Assembly (NCBI RefSeq): GCF_009905375.1
Contig: NC_133653.1
Location: 88,215,004 to 88,279,003 of the forward strand
Direction: 5' to 3'
Source: Apium graveolens
Lineage: Eukaryota > Streptophyta > Magnoliopsida > Apiales > Apiaceae
Length of the DNA stretch: 64,000 nt
Below the pieces are notes generated by a model. That model made no database searches. It worked only from the letters and a program-made list of their open reading frames with translations, and was not told the origin of the DNA. Below, one piece after another: positions 1 to 11,804 of this stretch (position 1 is its first letter; the number at the start of each line of letters is the position of its first letter). The position numbers and the translations under genes are program-made.

Positions 1-543
1 ATCTCATAGTTATAATAAATTATGTGTATTAATGTGTCATTTATGTGAAATTATCTGTCAAACCCTAATTGCTATGTGTTACGTGCATTCTGTGTCATTC
101 CAGTATTTTTAAGATATTTTTATAGCTTTCATTTCAAACATTTTACGACCCGAACCATGATTTTAAAGCTGGTATTTCAAATAAAATAATGGGCCTTATT
201 TTTCATCCAACGGCTTTTACCATCACATTATTCTGAACATCTAGGCATTTTATAAATTTTTACGTTTTGCGAAAAATGACTTTTCCGGGCCCCATTGGGT
301 GTTAAAAACCCCCACAAAAATCACATTTTTATTTTTATAAAATTATAGGACTTTTATTTATACCATTTCTTTATATTTTTGCATTATTCACAATTTTTGG
401 GAAATTTTGGCATATATATTGCATACATAAAATATTTATAAATTAAATTTTAATACTCAAAAATTATAAAATTAGGGGCTTATTAATTTTAAAAAGTGTA
501 GAATTAGGGCCTTAATTTTAATTAGGAGTATTAATTTTGCTAC

Positions 544-551
544 TATAAATA
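544..551 (+). promoter_or_regulatory. TATA box of LTR-T0
   Basis: TATAAATA is followed about 145 bases later by a good splice donor (GTGAGT at 695-700). This places the U3/R border near 575 and makes 575-694 a likely first leader exon. Inferred from motif and position only. Confidence 0.6.
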
Positions 552-2351
552 GCCTAATAATTATTTAATTATAATTAATTAATTATAAAATTCTGCAAAT
601 TTTCTGGAAATTCTCTGAAGAACAAGTCGGGTCGGATTTCGGGTCGAGAATCAATCGCTGATTTTGAACGTTTCTGAGCATCAAATCGATCGATGTGAGT
701 ACCCAAATTGATCCTCTCAATCCTCTTCTTCCGGTTTCTGGTACCAAAATCTTGTTTTGATGTGTTATTTTTCAATTTCAATTTCTAGGGTTTATACCCG
801 ATTTGGTACTTTTTGATTCCGGGTTATTTATTGAAATTGATGTTGTAAATAGCTTTATTTGATAATTTCTGATCGATTCCTGCTAATTGATTTTACAGAC
901 GATTGATTGAATTAATAGTACTATATCTAGGGTTTATGTATTTTTTTATTTGATCATTTTTTATTTTAGAGATAACTGAGATATGATAGAGTATAGGGGT
1001 TTGATTGTGTGTGTTATAAACTTTATTTTCATATATAAAATGTGAATTTTGATGTACAAATCAGTAAGATTGGTGTTTGGCCGAACTTTTGTTTGATTTG
1101 ATCGGAGAATGAGTTGTAGGGGTTATTAGGATTAGATGTTGGTATGGTTGAATTGCTGGTGTGTTTGAATGGAATATAAGGTCGAATCGATCCAAATAAT
1201 TCCGTTTTGACTGCGAATCAAGCTCGCCGGACTCTCGCCGGCTTTTGCTCTGTTTCGCCGGGAAAGATGACACAGAGGTTGGCGGATGAGAAGGACGACG
1301 GGGATGTGCAGCTGGAGTTGTGACAAATTGGTTGGCAGCAAAAATGAACTTAAAACACGTTGTTTCACTTAGGAATCGACCTCGCCGGAATCGAGCTCCG
1401 GTGGCCGGAACCTCGCCGATTTCAAGGTTGTGAAGAACACCGGCGGGTTGTTCTTGCCAACCCGGACCCGACCCGGTGGATCCAAATTTTAACCCGGTTT
1501 TGATCTTTCAAAACCCAAACCTAATTCCTGAAATTTGTTTCTGGAATTTTAATTATTTATTTTATTTTATAAAATTTAAAAAAAATCAGTTTTTATTAAT
1601 TCTAAAAATCTAATAAAAATTATATTTAAATTCTGAAATATTTTCTAAAAATCAGATTTAATTATTATCTCAATTATTTATTATTTATTTATTAATTAGT
1701 TATTATTTATTAATTATTTAAAAATGATTAATTATTTTGATAGTTAATCAAATAATTTTCAATAAATCATAATAAATTTATTTTAATTCCAAAAATTATA
1801 GAAAAATCATTTTTAATTCTGATTTTCTTAAATAATTATTTAAAAATTATTTTAGGGTTTAAAAATTAGTAATAATTATTTATATTGAATAATAAATTGA
1901 TTTATCCGTGTTAAATTGATATTAATTAGACCGTTAGTCCGATTCGAGCGAAACAAAAGCCCTTTGACTCACAAAAATGAATTCTATTCATTAAGAATAA
2001 TATTAAAACCTAATTTCTTCTAGAAATTAGTTGACTTTGTTATTTGTTTGATTATCAGTCGAGTTGAGTGTCGAGCCGAGTCTGAAAAATTCCAGAAAAT
2101 AGGAAATGAGTCAGATAATGATCAGTTGAGAGATCAGCGAGTCGATTTCGATTCTAAAAATTATTTTTAACTATAAAAATGATTATGTGCTTATGTGCTT
2201 ATGTGTGTTATGTGGTTAATTGAGTCTTACTTGCTAATATGTAATATACGAGTCAGTCATAAGTGCATGGGTAGGTAATGGAAATGATGTGAAGTCGATT
2301 CAAGACGCAATTGAAGTAAGAAATGACTAAACCAGTCTATTTCTCTAACAG

Positions 2352-2423
2352 AAGCTAAGCCAGCAAGGCAGGTTGAGTCGGTGATAGAAGAAGATGACAT
2401 ATTTGCAGTGAGTCGCGCAGAAG
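2352..2423 (+). other. Exon-like island with GC splice donor (LTR-T0)
   Basis: A 72-base stretch lies between an acceptor (CTAACAG) and GCAAGT, a GC-AG type donor. LTRs T1, T2 and T3 have an island of 35 or 45 bases at the same place with the same GCAAGT donor. The island is open in the frame starting at base 2354. Function is unknown; a spliced leader exon is the simplest reading. Confidence 0.45.
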
Positions 2424-3012
2424 GCAAGTTTTTCCCCTATTCTATTTTCAGAATAGTGATATTTCTTCAGATTTTTATCACGCTTGCACTCTTTTAATTC
2501 TCTTGTTCATATTTCATTTCGATTCTTGATTTCTCCTTTTCATTTGAATTCCTTGTTCATATTCCTATTGTTACTCACAGATATTGATGTATTCTGGTGA
2601 TTAGAATATATCAAAGCATACCGATTGTTCCGGTTGCTATTCCATAGACTGGATAGTGATACTTTGGGGATTAAGTTTACTTAATCCTAAGGACCGGGAC
2701 ATAACCGGATCCTTGAGATGGTCCTTAGTGTCTGGGTGCCCGACGGGATCTATATACTGGGATATAGATCTGTATTGTATCCTGGTTGATCAGCAGGGTA
2801 TAGATGCGAACTTGTGTCCAGTTTAGTTCGTTTGTATTCGCCACTAATGGCCTTCTTTCTATTCTCGCGGGGTTATATCTTTACAGATATACCCGGGTTA
2901 CAGATTCATTTAAATTGCTTTAACACTGTTTATATTTTGTGGACTTGTTGAGCAATTTTTGGCTCACCCTTTTTGTTGTCATTCACCTTATTGTTTTCAG
3001 TTAAGAAAGAAT

Positions 3013-3123
3013 ATGAAACCCATCAGGACTCGAGTGGTAAAGAAGCGGGTAAAGCCTCGGGATCCTGTCATACCCAAGGTGTTGATCCCAATCCAGGAAG
3101 AAAGCTTTGAGTTGCCCGAATAG
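3013..3123 (+). CDS. Small basic ORF in LTR-T0 (36 aa)
   Basis: The ORF begins 13 bases after a TTTTCAG acceptor. It encodes a Lys/Arg-rich N terminus (MKPIRTRVVKKRVKPR) followed by a proline/valine-rich tail and a stop at 3121-3123. It corresponds in position and general composition to the ORFs at 15404, 33624 and 54650 (minus) in the other giant LTRs. Here the stop lies directly before GTGGAG, so the splice-out seen in T3 is not obvious. I do not recognise a protein family. Confidence 0.4.
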   Translation: MKPIRTRVVKKRVKPRDPVIPKVLIPIQEESFELPE

Positions 3124-3403
3124 GTGGAGTGTAGATAGTTAGTGTGTGTGTTTGAATAAAAGATGAACTTAGTTTAAAACTGATTAGACAATGGTTTGTA
3201 ATAAAGAGAGTTTGTAAGATTTTGAATTTGGTTTGTAATAAAGTAGTTAGTGGTTCTTGTTTTCACACTTCAACCTAAAAAGATCCTGGTTAGTGTTAAA
3301 GGGGTTTAGAATCATTTCTTTATTATTTTTTAATCAAATTGTACATGTTTGATGATTAGCTAGTAACCCCCAGACTTATACCCCGGGTCTGGAGGGCGTT
3401 ACA

Positions 3404-5302
3404 TTAAGTCTTTGTCATTCAGGCTCACTTTTGATAGTTTTTCCCTTGTCAGGATTTGTCTTATCAGAAGTAGATTTAGTAGAACTAGAAGAATTGAGCA
3501 CATAAGCAGTTTTATTGAATTTAGGCAAAGGTTCATAATAATTGTGATACAACTTATGATAGGAACTACAAGTTTAAATTGAATGCCAACTACTACCACA
3601 ATGAAATAAGGATTTTATGGTTTATAAAATACTGATCTACCCCTAACATCAGACTCAGGAATAGCAGTTTTCATTTTCTTACTCCTCCTGCAATCAATAG
3701 CAAGATGATTAGTATTACCACAGTTAAAACAAGTTTTTTTAGGAGTATTGGGAACAAACTTATAATTAGAATCCTTAGAAATACCTTGCTTACCATTCCT
3801 GTTTATTTTAGGACTTTTAACTTGAGGTTTGTTAGTAACCTCAGATAATTTATTTTTCAATTGTCTTTTAGATAAAAGTCCTATGTTCTTTTCTTTCTTA
3901 ACAGTCTTAATGGTTTCCTTATTTTCCTTTCTTTGAGATTTATTACTTGCTGACTTTTCTTGGGATGCTGATGTTGAACCCTTTTCAAAGATAGATTTGG
4001 GTTCATCAGCTTCTGAAGAGATAAACTTAACAGGAGTCTTAAGGGTAGTTTTATTTTAGTGTCAACATCCTTAACTTCATCTAAATAACCAAGACATTCT
4101 TTCCAGTTTTTCTTAGAGATCATCTCATGAACCTTTTTGCCTGAAACGGTCCAGGATTTAAGGGTTTTCCTCTCATTTTCTAATTCATTCTTTAACATAT
4201 TATACTTAGCTTCTAGTACCTTTGATGTATGTTTAGCTTTCTCATATTCTTTCTAAAATTTTAATCTGATTTACTAAGTCAGATTCCAACTGATCATTTC
4301 TAGATTTCAAGATTTCATTTTCAGTTAACAGTCTATTATTCTCTAGAATCTTATTTTTAAAATTTTTGTGAAGAGACTTAAGAATAGATTTCAGTTCAGA
4401 TATATCTTCAGTATCAAAAGAGAAGAAAGAATTTGATACCTTAGAGTTAGAGGAAACATGAGCATCAAAGCTAGCCATCAGTGCATAGCATGTTTCTTCA
4501 TCTTCAGAATCAGTGGAGTCCATCCAATCATTGGTTGATGTAATCAAGGCTTTATTCTTCCATTTGTCATGCTTTGTCATTTTGCACTCTGTAGCAAAGT
4601 GACCAGGTTCATCACAGTTGTAGCACTTGATTTTTTGGCCTGTTGACTTTTCCAGATTTAGAGTCCTTTCCTTCTCTTCTTCCAGACGACTTCCTGTCCC
4701 CTCCAGTGAACTTCTTCCTTAATCTTCTTTTCTTCTGAAACTTCCTGAATTGCATCCTCTTGAAACCCTTAACTAGCAATGCAGCCATTTGCATGACATC
4801 AGAATCTGTCACGTTCTCATCAGTTTCAGAATCAGTATTATCATCAGGATTTGATGATGAATCATCAGTATCTGATTCTGGAAGATTGTTCTTTTTCCTT
4901 ACAGCTTCAACAGACCTTTCTTTTGAAGCTTTAGCATTCACTTTCAAAGCAACTGATTTTACCTTGTTGCTTTTCCCCCCTTTCCTTTGCTGAACTTCCA
5001 AATCATGAGTTCTCAGCATGCCATAGACTTCATCCAGGGTGATTATTTCCAAATCATATTGATGTCGTATGATTGAAGTCTGTCTCTCATTCCTCATTTA
5101 AGGCTCTCAGAAACCTAGTTATTGAATCATCCCGATCATACACTTTTCCCATCAAGGATAGATTGTTGAGCAGGGTGAGAAACCTGTCATAGATGTCGGT
5201 GAGACTTTCATCAGGTTTCACCTCAAAATGTTCATATTCTTGAATTAGAACAGCCCTTCTGTTCTTCTTGATGGCTATGGTTCCTTGATATTGAGTTTCA
5301 AG
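3404..5302 (-). pseudogene. Copia X gag, central and C-terminal part
   Basis: Reading leftward from 5302 the remnant shows the end of the UBN2-type gag domain (IQEYEHFEV, ESLTDIYDRF), a first CCHC zinc knuckle near 4575-4630 (CYNCDEPGHFATEC), a coiled-coil-like acidic/Lys-rich stretch (4240-4560), and a second knuckle near 3680-3730 (CFNCGNTNHLAIDC). The two-knuckle layout is shared with elements V and U here. Gag would form the virus-like particle and bind genomic RNA in the cytoplasm. Several frame changes (near 5090, 4600, 4200 and 3870) break it. The segment is bounded by insertion points at both ends. Confidence 0.8.
5298..5302. repeat. TSD of element Y, left copy (TCAAG)
   Basis: TCAAG directly precedes TGTTGGG at 5303 and recurs directly after the other end of Y at 36893-36897. 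Both copies lie in gag coding DNA of X. Confidence 0.85.
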
Positions 5303-6414
5303 TGTTGGGTTTCGATCACATAAACGCAAAGGAGACAATAATTAAAAACATAAAAAAATCAGAGCTTTCGAAACCGACTACAGGATCCATGCAAAAAACA
5401 TATATTGAATTCGTAGATCAGATTGTTTACCTTAAGAAGCTTTACCAATTGGTTGACTAATGGAGATCCAAAGCTTGTTCAATCACCACGTATCCCGCTC
5501 TCGCGATCTACGCTCTATCGGTATCCATACGAATGCTTGAACTCAAGGATTGGATGTGTACTAGCACAAACCCGTTTCTTCTTGCTCTCTCCATCTTCTC
5601 TCTCGGTGACTAGGATTTTTTATTAAAAGTCTTGCTTGCAAAATCAGCCACACAAGAGATATTATATAGAGAGTAGAAAAACGATTTAAAACTCTTAACT
5701 AATTAGGAGTTATTATTAATTCAAAATTCCTATTTGTATTATAATTATGTCCCACTTAATTATTTAACAAATAAATTTCATAATTAATATTAGTAAATTC
5801 GAATATCAATATTTATCTAATTAATTAAGTCATACTTAATAAATATTATAAATAATTCGAATAACTTTTATATAATTTAAATAAAATAATCCATCGAACA
5901 TTCTTAGTGTGTGACCCTATAGGTTATTATTCCGTTGACAACAAATTTTAAATCTAATTTAAAATCGTAAACAATGAGCGGCATCTAGCAATACATCATT
6001 GCTACCCAAGTAATAATAATTGAATCGATGATCGATTAAACCTTTTGTGAATAATGTACAATATAATATAATCTCTTTAACCAAATATTATAGACTAAAA
6101 TAGAGGCATGTAATGTGTTATCCTCATCATAGTTTAATCCAAGTTTCCTTGATCAATGAGTAGACTATCATATCAAATCAACATTTGAGGGTGGCTGCGC
6201 ATTTCATAGTCTAGCTCATACAAGAGGCCAATAATATCACTCCTAAAATAGGAGGGTTAATCCCATCTAGATCATTCATATTTCTCATACGATTCATAAT
6301 ATACTCAATGTCCACTTTTATCATTACTCGGTCAAGGATAACTTTTAATGGAATCAATGTATATTAATTCTCGTATAAAAATATAATGACTTCAGGTCTA
6401 AGGACCATAACATC
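5303..6414 (-). repeat. Copia Y 3' LTR, distal part
   Basis: This segment matches 35335-36445 (the Y 5' LTR) closely over its length. It begins with the terminal TGTTGGGTTTCGATC and ends where element Z is inserted. On the minus strand a TATATAAT candidate TATA box lies at 5668-5661. The plus-strand ORF at 5423-5626 is antisense to the LTR and I do not regard it as a gene. Confidence 0.85.
6410..6414. repeat. TSD of element Z, left copy (ACATC)
   Basis: ACATC sits before TGAAAGG at 6415 and again after the Z 3' LTR at 25166-25170. The intact Y 5' LTR has a single ACATC at the matching place near 36453, which confirms the pre-insertion site. Confidence 0.9.
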
Positions 6415-7657
6415 TGAAAGGACATCTTCGATTAATTATTTATTTTGGTATTTGCCTAATTTAACATAAAATTTAATACACGTATATCCTCTCCAAATAG
6501 GCATGAATTTAATTGACATAATCAAAAGTGAAAAGCCATATCTAGCAAAATATTTTCAATTTTTTTTTCAAAGTGTATTTATATTTTAAATATAAATACA
6601 AGAGATATTCCAATTTGCTGAAAATCAAAAATATATATTTTAAAGAAATATACTCCAAAGCAATGAGATCGTAAAAGAACTATCGGAAGAATGATTTTTC
6701 TTAGGCTCTCTTGCAATATTAATAAGACAACAGGTTTGAAAAAGGAATATCAGAACTTGGATTTTCTTTAGAAGGATCGTGCTAAATTTATTTCAAAAAC
6801 AGATGATTTTAAAAGGGATAAAATATATATCTTTCACTTCATAAAATATTTATAAATTCAAAGATATATTTTTACACTCTTAGAAATTAATATTTGATTA
6901 AAAAATATTAATATCTCATTTTATCCCCCGCCTCATATTTTTCCAAGTAATTTTCTCTCGTATCTCAAATATAATATTTATCGAAGAAAATACTTTTAAA
7001 TATTTAAAAATATTTCCCACACTCTCAAAATATTTTATACTTAAGGAAATATGTTCTAAGTATTTATTTTAGCCCAGACTAAGCCAACAATGTCTATATG
7101 TTTTCATAAAAGATCGTTCATATTTTATTTGGAACCGAATCCTGATTTAATCGTTTTAAATCCAAATAAAATACTTCCACTTGCTAGAAAATCTTGAAAC
7201 TTAAGATTTTTCACTTAAATGATATTTTATATGCATGGTTAAAGTTTTGTAATTTTTAAGAAATTTTGTCCAGGTGTGATTTTTTTTTGGATGTTGACCA
7301 AGACTTTGACCGAGCGTTTGACCAATTTACCTTTGACCAAAATTGACCAAAACTTGCAGATCATCATTTTATGATACTTAGGTAATTATCATATTTTTGG
7401 TTGTATTTATTAAAGGATTTTCAAAGTCATTATATTTAATGGTGCTAATTACTTAATTAACAAAGTAATTAATGATTAATTGAAAAAGCTAAAATCCATT
7501 AATATATAATTAATAGTTGTTGGGATTTTTCTTGTTTGTCCTATATGCAAGTTGCAAACTAACACACCTTATCCTCCATGTCATCAATCCACACCACTCT
7601 CTTCATCTACCATTCAATTTAACTCAATCTCAACCACTCCCTTCAACTAACTCCTTC

Positions 7658-7665
7658 TATAAATA
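7658..7665 (+). promoter_or_regulatory. TATA box of Z 5' LTR
   Basis: TATAAATA stands in a CT-rich context and recurs at 23197-23204 in the 3' LTR. Transcription would start about 30 bases downstream, near 7690. Confidence 0.7.
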
Positions 7666-8149
7666 AACACCCACCCCCACCATTTTTTACACAAGCTAAG
7701 AGCTAAATAATTGCTGAGCATTTTCAAGAAGTATTCTCTCTACACACTCTCTAATATCCAAACCCAAATACTTCATCTCAAAAACCTTCTCTCTTACATA
7801 TATATATATATATCATATATCAAGGTTTTTGATCTTCAAGCTTAGTTCCACCAACCAAGCTCTATCGTCCCAAGCAAAGCTCATTCATACCACTTTCTTA
7901 CCTCCCAAAGGGCTGCCCAAGTTCAACCAACAACCCAAAATCCGGTCAAACCTCCAGCGAATTTTTCCGGCGAACTTTTCCGTTCATCTCCTAAAAGTGG
8001 TAAACCTCTTAGCTTCCATCCGAGTCTTAACCGACCACTCTTAATATTCATATAAGAAGCTTAGTAACACCTAATCTTCATCTCTACAAGCTCTTATATA
8101 GAATAACTTAAAGAAAAACAAATCCGTACAAGGATTGTTTTCTACAAAT

Positions 8150-8575
8150 TATACACTTCTAGCACGAAGTGATAATTTAAACAACGCTTGGTTTATATTC
8201 CTAACTAGCACCTTTAGTGTTTCGTGAGAATTAAATTACAAAGCTAGCATTTTATTCTTTAAACTTAAACGCACTTATTTTGGCCATATATTGTTATATT
8301 CGTTATAATTGTTTAACAAGACTCAAGCGACTTCCCTTACTAACACCTTTAGTATTCCGTGGGAAAACTTAAGGCTTATATTATATATATCAATATATAC
8401 ATATTTATTATATTTATTTAAAAGATTTAAGTGAATTCCCTTACCAACACCTCTAGTGTTTCGTGGGAAAATCTTAAAGCTTTTAAGTAATTATAAGTAT
8501 ATATATAATCGTATAAGAATTAAGCAACTTCCCTTACTAGCACCTTTAGTGTTTTGTGGTAAAAACTTAAAGCTT
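8150..8575 (+). repeat. Stem-loop array in Z leader (5' LTR copy)
   Basis: The region has four diverged units near 8174-8236, 8321-8374, 8425-8478 and 8519-8571, preceded by a perfect small hairpin (CACTTC-loop-GAAGTG near 8153). Each unit has an outer stem (TTAAG...TTCCC pairing with GGGAA...CTTAA) and an inner hairpin (AACAC-CTCTA-GTGTT or a variant). Spacing is about 95-125 bases. The same array is present in the 3' LTR. It lies downstream of the TATA box and so would be in the genomic RNA. Possible roles are packaging, translation control or protein binding; none is shown. Confidence 0.6.
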
Positions 8576-9621
8576 ATATTGTATTATATATATACACATA
8601 TAAACTGTGCTAATATATTTTAAACTCTGCTCTTATTTTGTTTTGATATATTGTGTTTAAATTACGCACCTTTTATTTTCTCGGCCAAATATTTTATAAG
8701 TACAAATAGTTAAAGAATAAGTGTAACGCTCTCAATTTATAAAAGTCTACACACGATTATATTAACCGAGGCATTATTTTATCAAAGATCTGAAAGCTAT
8801 AACACTTCACCAAGGACTTGATATATTTATTACTTCGAAAATAAGATATATTATTTGAAACGAAGTAATACCAAGTATACTTTAACATTCACTTAATCTA
8901 AAGAAAAGTATACGTTAATATTCTTTTAAGAATATTTGTTCTTAATCCGGTCTAGTTAAGTGTATTAGTAGTCCAAACTCTTTTTATCTATAATGGGTAT
9001 TGTTTCGTAGATATTGTCTTCTTCGTTTTGCAGTGAGGTGAAGTATAGTGAGGTGATTCTCGTTCTAAGACCCAAGTCCTAGACGTACTAACGGGGAGTT
9101 TGTAGTCTTCGCACCATGAGGAAGAGGAAAGACCCAAGACCAACTACTGAGATCCAAGACCGGCAAAAGCTTAGAAGGACAAAGACTACACCAAGGGTTC
9201 TACATCAACTTTGAAGAAATAAAGGGTGTTATTGTCTAAGATAGGTTGGGTAGGTTACACATTTATTTTGAGGTGGTAACCCGGAGTTACGCACCAAGAC
9301 AAGTATTTTTGGGGTTGTAAAGGCTTCTCCGCCTAAAGGAGCAAGGTTATTTTAAGGGAAAAACTCGGGTCCTGTAGAGGAGCTCGGGGACTGGACGTAG
9401 GGATGAGCGAATCTATTAGAGGTTGCGCCATCGCGAACCAGGATAAATCTCCCGTGTGGTATTTTCTTCCTTGTCTTTTATTTCAGCATACATAATCTGC
9501 ATCGGGAAAATATTTAAAACGGGATAAATATTTTTAAAACGCCATAATAATTTTTAAATTGGTAATTAAGCTATTCAACCCCCTTCTAGCTTAAAATAGC
9601 CCTTTTACGGGACCTAACAAT

Positions 9622-9633
9622 TGGTATCAGAGC
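9622..9633 (+). other. Primer-binding site of Z (initiator Met tRNA type)
   Basis: TGGTATCAGAGC starts two bases after the LTR end. This is the standard complement of the 3' end of plant initiator methionine tRNA. Confidence 0.9.
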
Positions 9634-9698
9634 AGTGCTTTTTAACGTGTTTGTTAAGTGATTTGCAGATTTACAGGCACAACAAAAAGTGATCTGAA

Positions 9699-10673
9699 AT
9701 GGCGTATCTAAATACCATCGGCTGTGGTAAAGGTCTATCTAGCTCTCGCCCTCCTCTATTTGACGGCACCAACTTTGCAACATGGAAAACAAGGTTTTGT
9801 ATCTATGCTAGATCTCAAGGAGTCAGATTTTGGATGGCCATAGAAGATGGAGTCGTTATTCCTACCAAAACGGTTGATGAAATCATTATCGAAAAGAAGG
9901 TTAGTGAATATAACGCAATAGAGGAAGAAAGAATGAATATAGCTGCTAAGGCAGAAATGGTACTCACAAGTGCACTTGCTGAAAAAGAATATAAAAGAGT
10001 AAATAATTGCAAGTCAGCACAAGAAATGTGGGATAAATTAGTGGTTACCTACGAAGGAACCACGGATATAAAAGATTCTTGAATTGACACTTTGATCCAA
10101 GAATACGAGAACTTTAAACTCCAAGAAGGAGAAAATATCATCGACATGGAAACTAGATTCACTCGCAATGTCGATGAACTATCTCAACTCGGAAAGAGTT
10201 ATACATAAAATGAAAAGAACCGAAGAGTTCTTAAATCATTACCTCCAAGTTGGAAGGTTAAAGTAACCACAATCAAAGAGATGCACAATCTCAATGATTA
10301 CAAAATAGATAATCTATTTGGAAATCTTCATGAATACGAAGAAGATAATCTACAAGAAAAAGTCATTCCAAAAGTGGAAGACAAAAAGAAAAATATGGCT
10401 TTAAAATCCATACTAATAGATGAAGAAGAAAACGATGATGAATTAAATGAAGAAATCCAAAATCTCGATGAAAGCGAAATTGCTTTACTTACGAGACAAC
10501 TACGTCGTGTGCTTCAAAGCAAAGCTCAAAGATACGGAAAAGGCTTACTTAAATCAAATAATCAACAAAGAGTCTTTAACTCAAATAGAAGGCCAAATTA
10601 CTCTCAAAATTACACTCCTAACTATAAGAGTAATTTTCCATCAACGAGCTATAATAAAGGCAAAGATATGTAA
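9699..10673 (+). pseudogene. Copia Z gag, N-terminal and middle part
   Basis: Translation begins 65 bases after the primer site (MAYLNTIGCGKG) and enters a gag domain with the usual start (PPLFDGTNFATWKTRF) and UBN2 features (AQEMWDKLVVTYEG). The frame is kept from 9699 through 11495, but in-frame stops stand at 10080-10082 (TGA), 10206-10208 (TAA) and 10671-10673 (TAA). The C-terminal part is acidic and Asn-rich. It would encode the capsid protein if the stops were absent. The single shared frame for gag and pol is typical of copia elements. Confidence 0.85.
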
Positions 10674-10736
10674 AATACTAATGTATATAATAATAACACT
10701 CCTACTTACACTCCTCCCAAACAAAAAGAACAAAAC

Positions 10737-11804
10737 ATGGAGGAAATACAAGAGGTTTGTTATGAATGTAAACAACCCGGTCACTTTAAACGAGAATGTC
10801 CTAAACTTATAAAAGGACGATCTTTCATGGCTGAAAACGGTTGGGATTTAAGTGAAGATAAAGAAGCTCCGGAAGCTAGTGAAGAAATTGTGAATCTATG
10901 TTTAATGGCTATCGGGGATGCATCTACTTCAAAGGAAATCTCCACTTCAAATCAAGAGGTTTGCCTTACTGCTAAGCAAGACTTGTGGTACGTTGATAGT
11001 GGGTGTTCGAGACATATGACCAGTAATAAGTCACTTTTGAACAATATTAAAAAGGTCACTGCTGGAAGTGTCACGTTCGGAGATAGCAGTAAAGGTATCA
11101 TTATTGGCATCGGTGACATCAGGAACGAGCACTTCAAGATATCCGACGTACAACTAGTCACGGGACTAAAGTACAATCTTCTCTCGATAAGTCAACTTTG
11201 CGATAATGGAAATAAGGTAATTTTCTATCCTACTCATTGTTCAATTCTTAATAAAGATGGAAAATTAGTCCTTACATGTCCTCGAGACAAGAATGTCTAT
11301 ACATGTGACATGTGTAAGCATGTAAATATATGCCTAATCACTACTATAGATGACCCTTGGTTGTGGCATCGAAGATTAGGACACGCAAACATGAAGTTGA
11401 TTAAAAATATATCAACTAAAGAACATGTTCGAGGAATACCAAAATTAAATTATAAAAAGGATCACATATGTGAAGTTTGTGAAATTGGAAAATAAATATG
11501 AGCCTTTCACAAAGTAAAATTTATGGTATCTACCTTACGACCTCTCGAGCTTTTACACATGGATCTTATCGGTCCAGTCCCTGTACAAAGCCTCAGAGGA
11601 TGTTCATATACTTTGGTAGTTGTTGATGACTATTCACGATTTACGTGGACAGAATTCCTCAAAGCCAAAAATGATGCTTTTGAATCTTTTTCTTCTCTAT
11701 GCAAAAGAATTCAAAACCAACAAAATAATACCATAGTTTATATAAGAACTGATCATGGTAAAGAATTTGAAAATTCAAACTTTACAAGTTTTTGTGAAAC
11801 TAAT
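10737..11804 (+). pseudogene. Copia Z zinc knuckle, protease and first half of integrase
   Basis: This is the same frame as gag. Domains in order: CCHC knuckle at 10758-10799 (CYECKQPGHFKREC), aspartic protease with DSG at 10995-11003 (WYVDSGCSRHM), pre-integrase HHCC zinc site (WHRRLGHAN through CEVCEIGK, ending at a TAA at 11493-11495), then the integrase core with the first catalytic Asp (HMDLIGP, near 11560) and the second (RTDHGKEF, near 11750). The core is cut at 11804 by a gypsy solo LTR before the catalytic Glu, which lies beyond 15805. Confidence 0.88.

Larger units (their letters stand above)
1..3403 (+). mobile_element. Giant gypsy-type LTR, left end outside window (LTR-T0)
   Basis: The right end (CCCGGGTCTGGAGGGCGTTACA) closes with the ...GTTACA terminus shared by three other giant LTRs in this window, and the flank at 3404 is copia gag coding DNA. 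Inside, the order of signals matches those LTRs: a TATA box, a 5' splice donor (GTGAGT at 695), an exon-like island with a GCAAGT donor, and a small ORF just behind a CAG acceptor. The base sequence is clearly diverged from LTRs T1-T3, so it is a related but different family. No internal domain is visible, so it may be a solo LTR or the 3' LTR of a longer element. Large parts (1500-1950) are plain AT-rich DNA in which I see nothing else. Confidence 0.75.
6415..9619 (+). repeat. Copia Z 5' LTR
   Basis: This 3205-bp LTR starts TGAAAGGACAT and ends GGGACCTAACA. Its partner is 21954-25165. U3 is about 1.27 kb and AT-rich; a TATA box sits at 7658. The transcribed leader part (about 7690-9619) is unusually long, nearly 2 kb, and carries a stem-loop array (8150-8575). 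The ORF at 7829-8044 falls in this leader and is short and low in conservation between the two LTRs, so I do not call it a gene. Confidence 0.92.

Noticed and set aside
5423..5626. Plus-strand ORF repeated at 35485-35706
   Set aside because: Both lie antisense in the two LTRs of element Y; the repeat reflects LTR identity, not gene conservation.
7829..8044. ORF in Z 5' LTR leader, with a related ORF at 23251-23508
   Set aside because: Start, end and frame differ between the two LTRs, and the sequence is ordinary leader DNA.
8318..8575. Possible tRNA-like or microRNA precursor hairpins
   Set aside because: Stems are short and bulged, and there is no cloverleaf or long near-perfect stem.
9622..9633. 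tRNA gene fragments (also at 35322, 37267, 39215, 44805, 54242)
   Set aside because: These are primer-binding sites placed at LTR ends, not tRNA genes.
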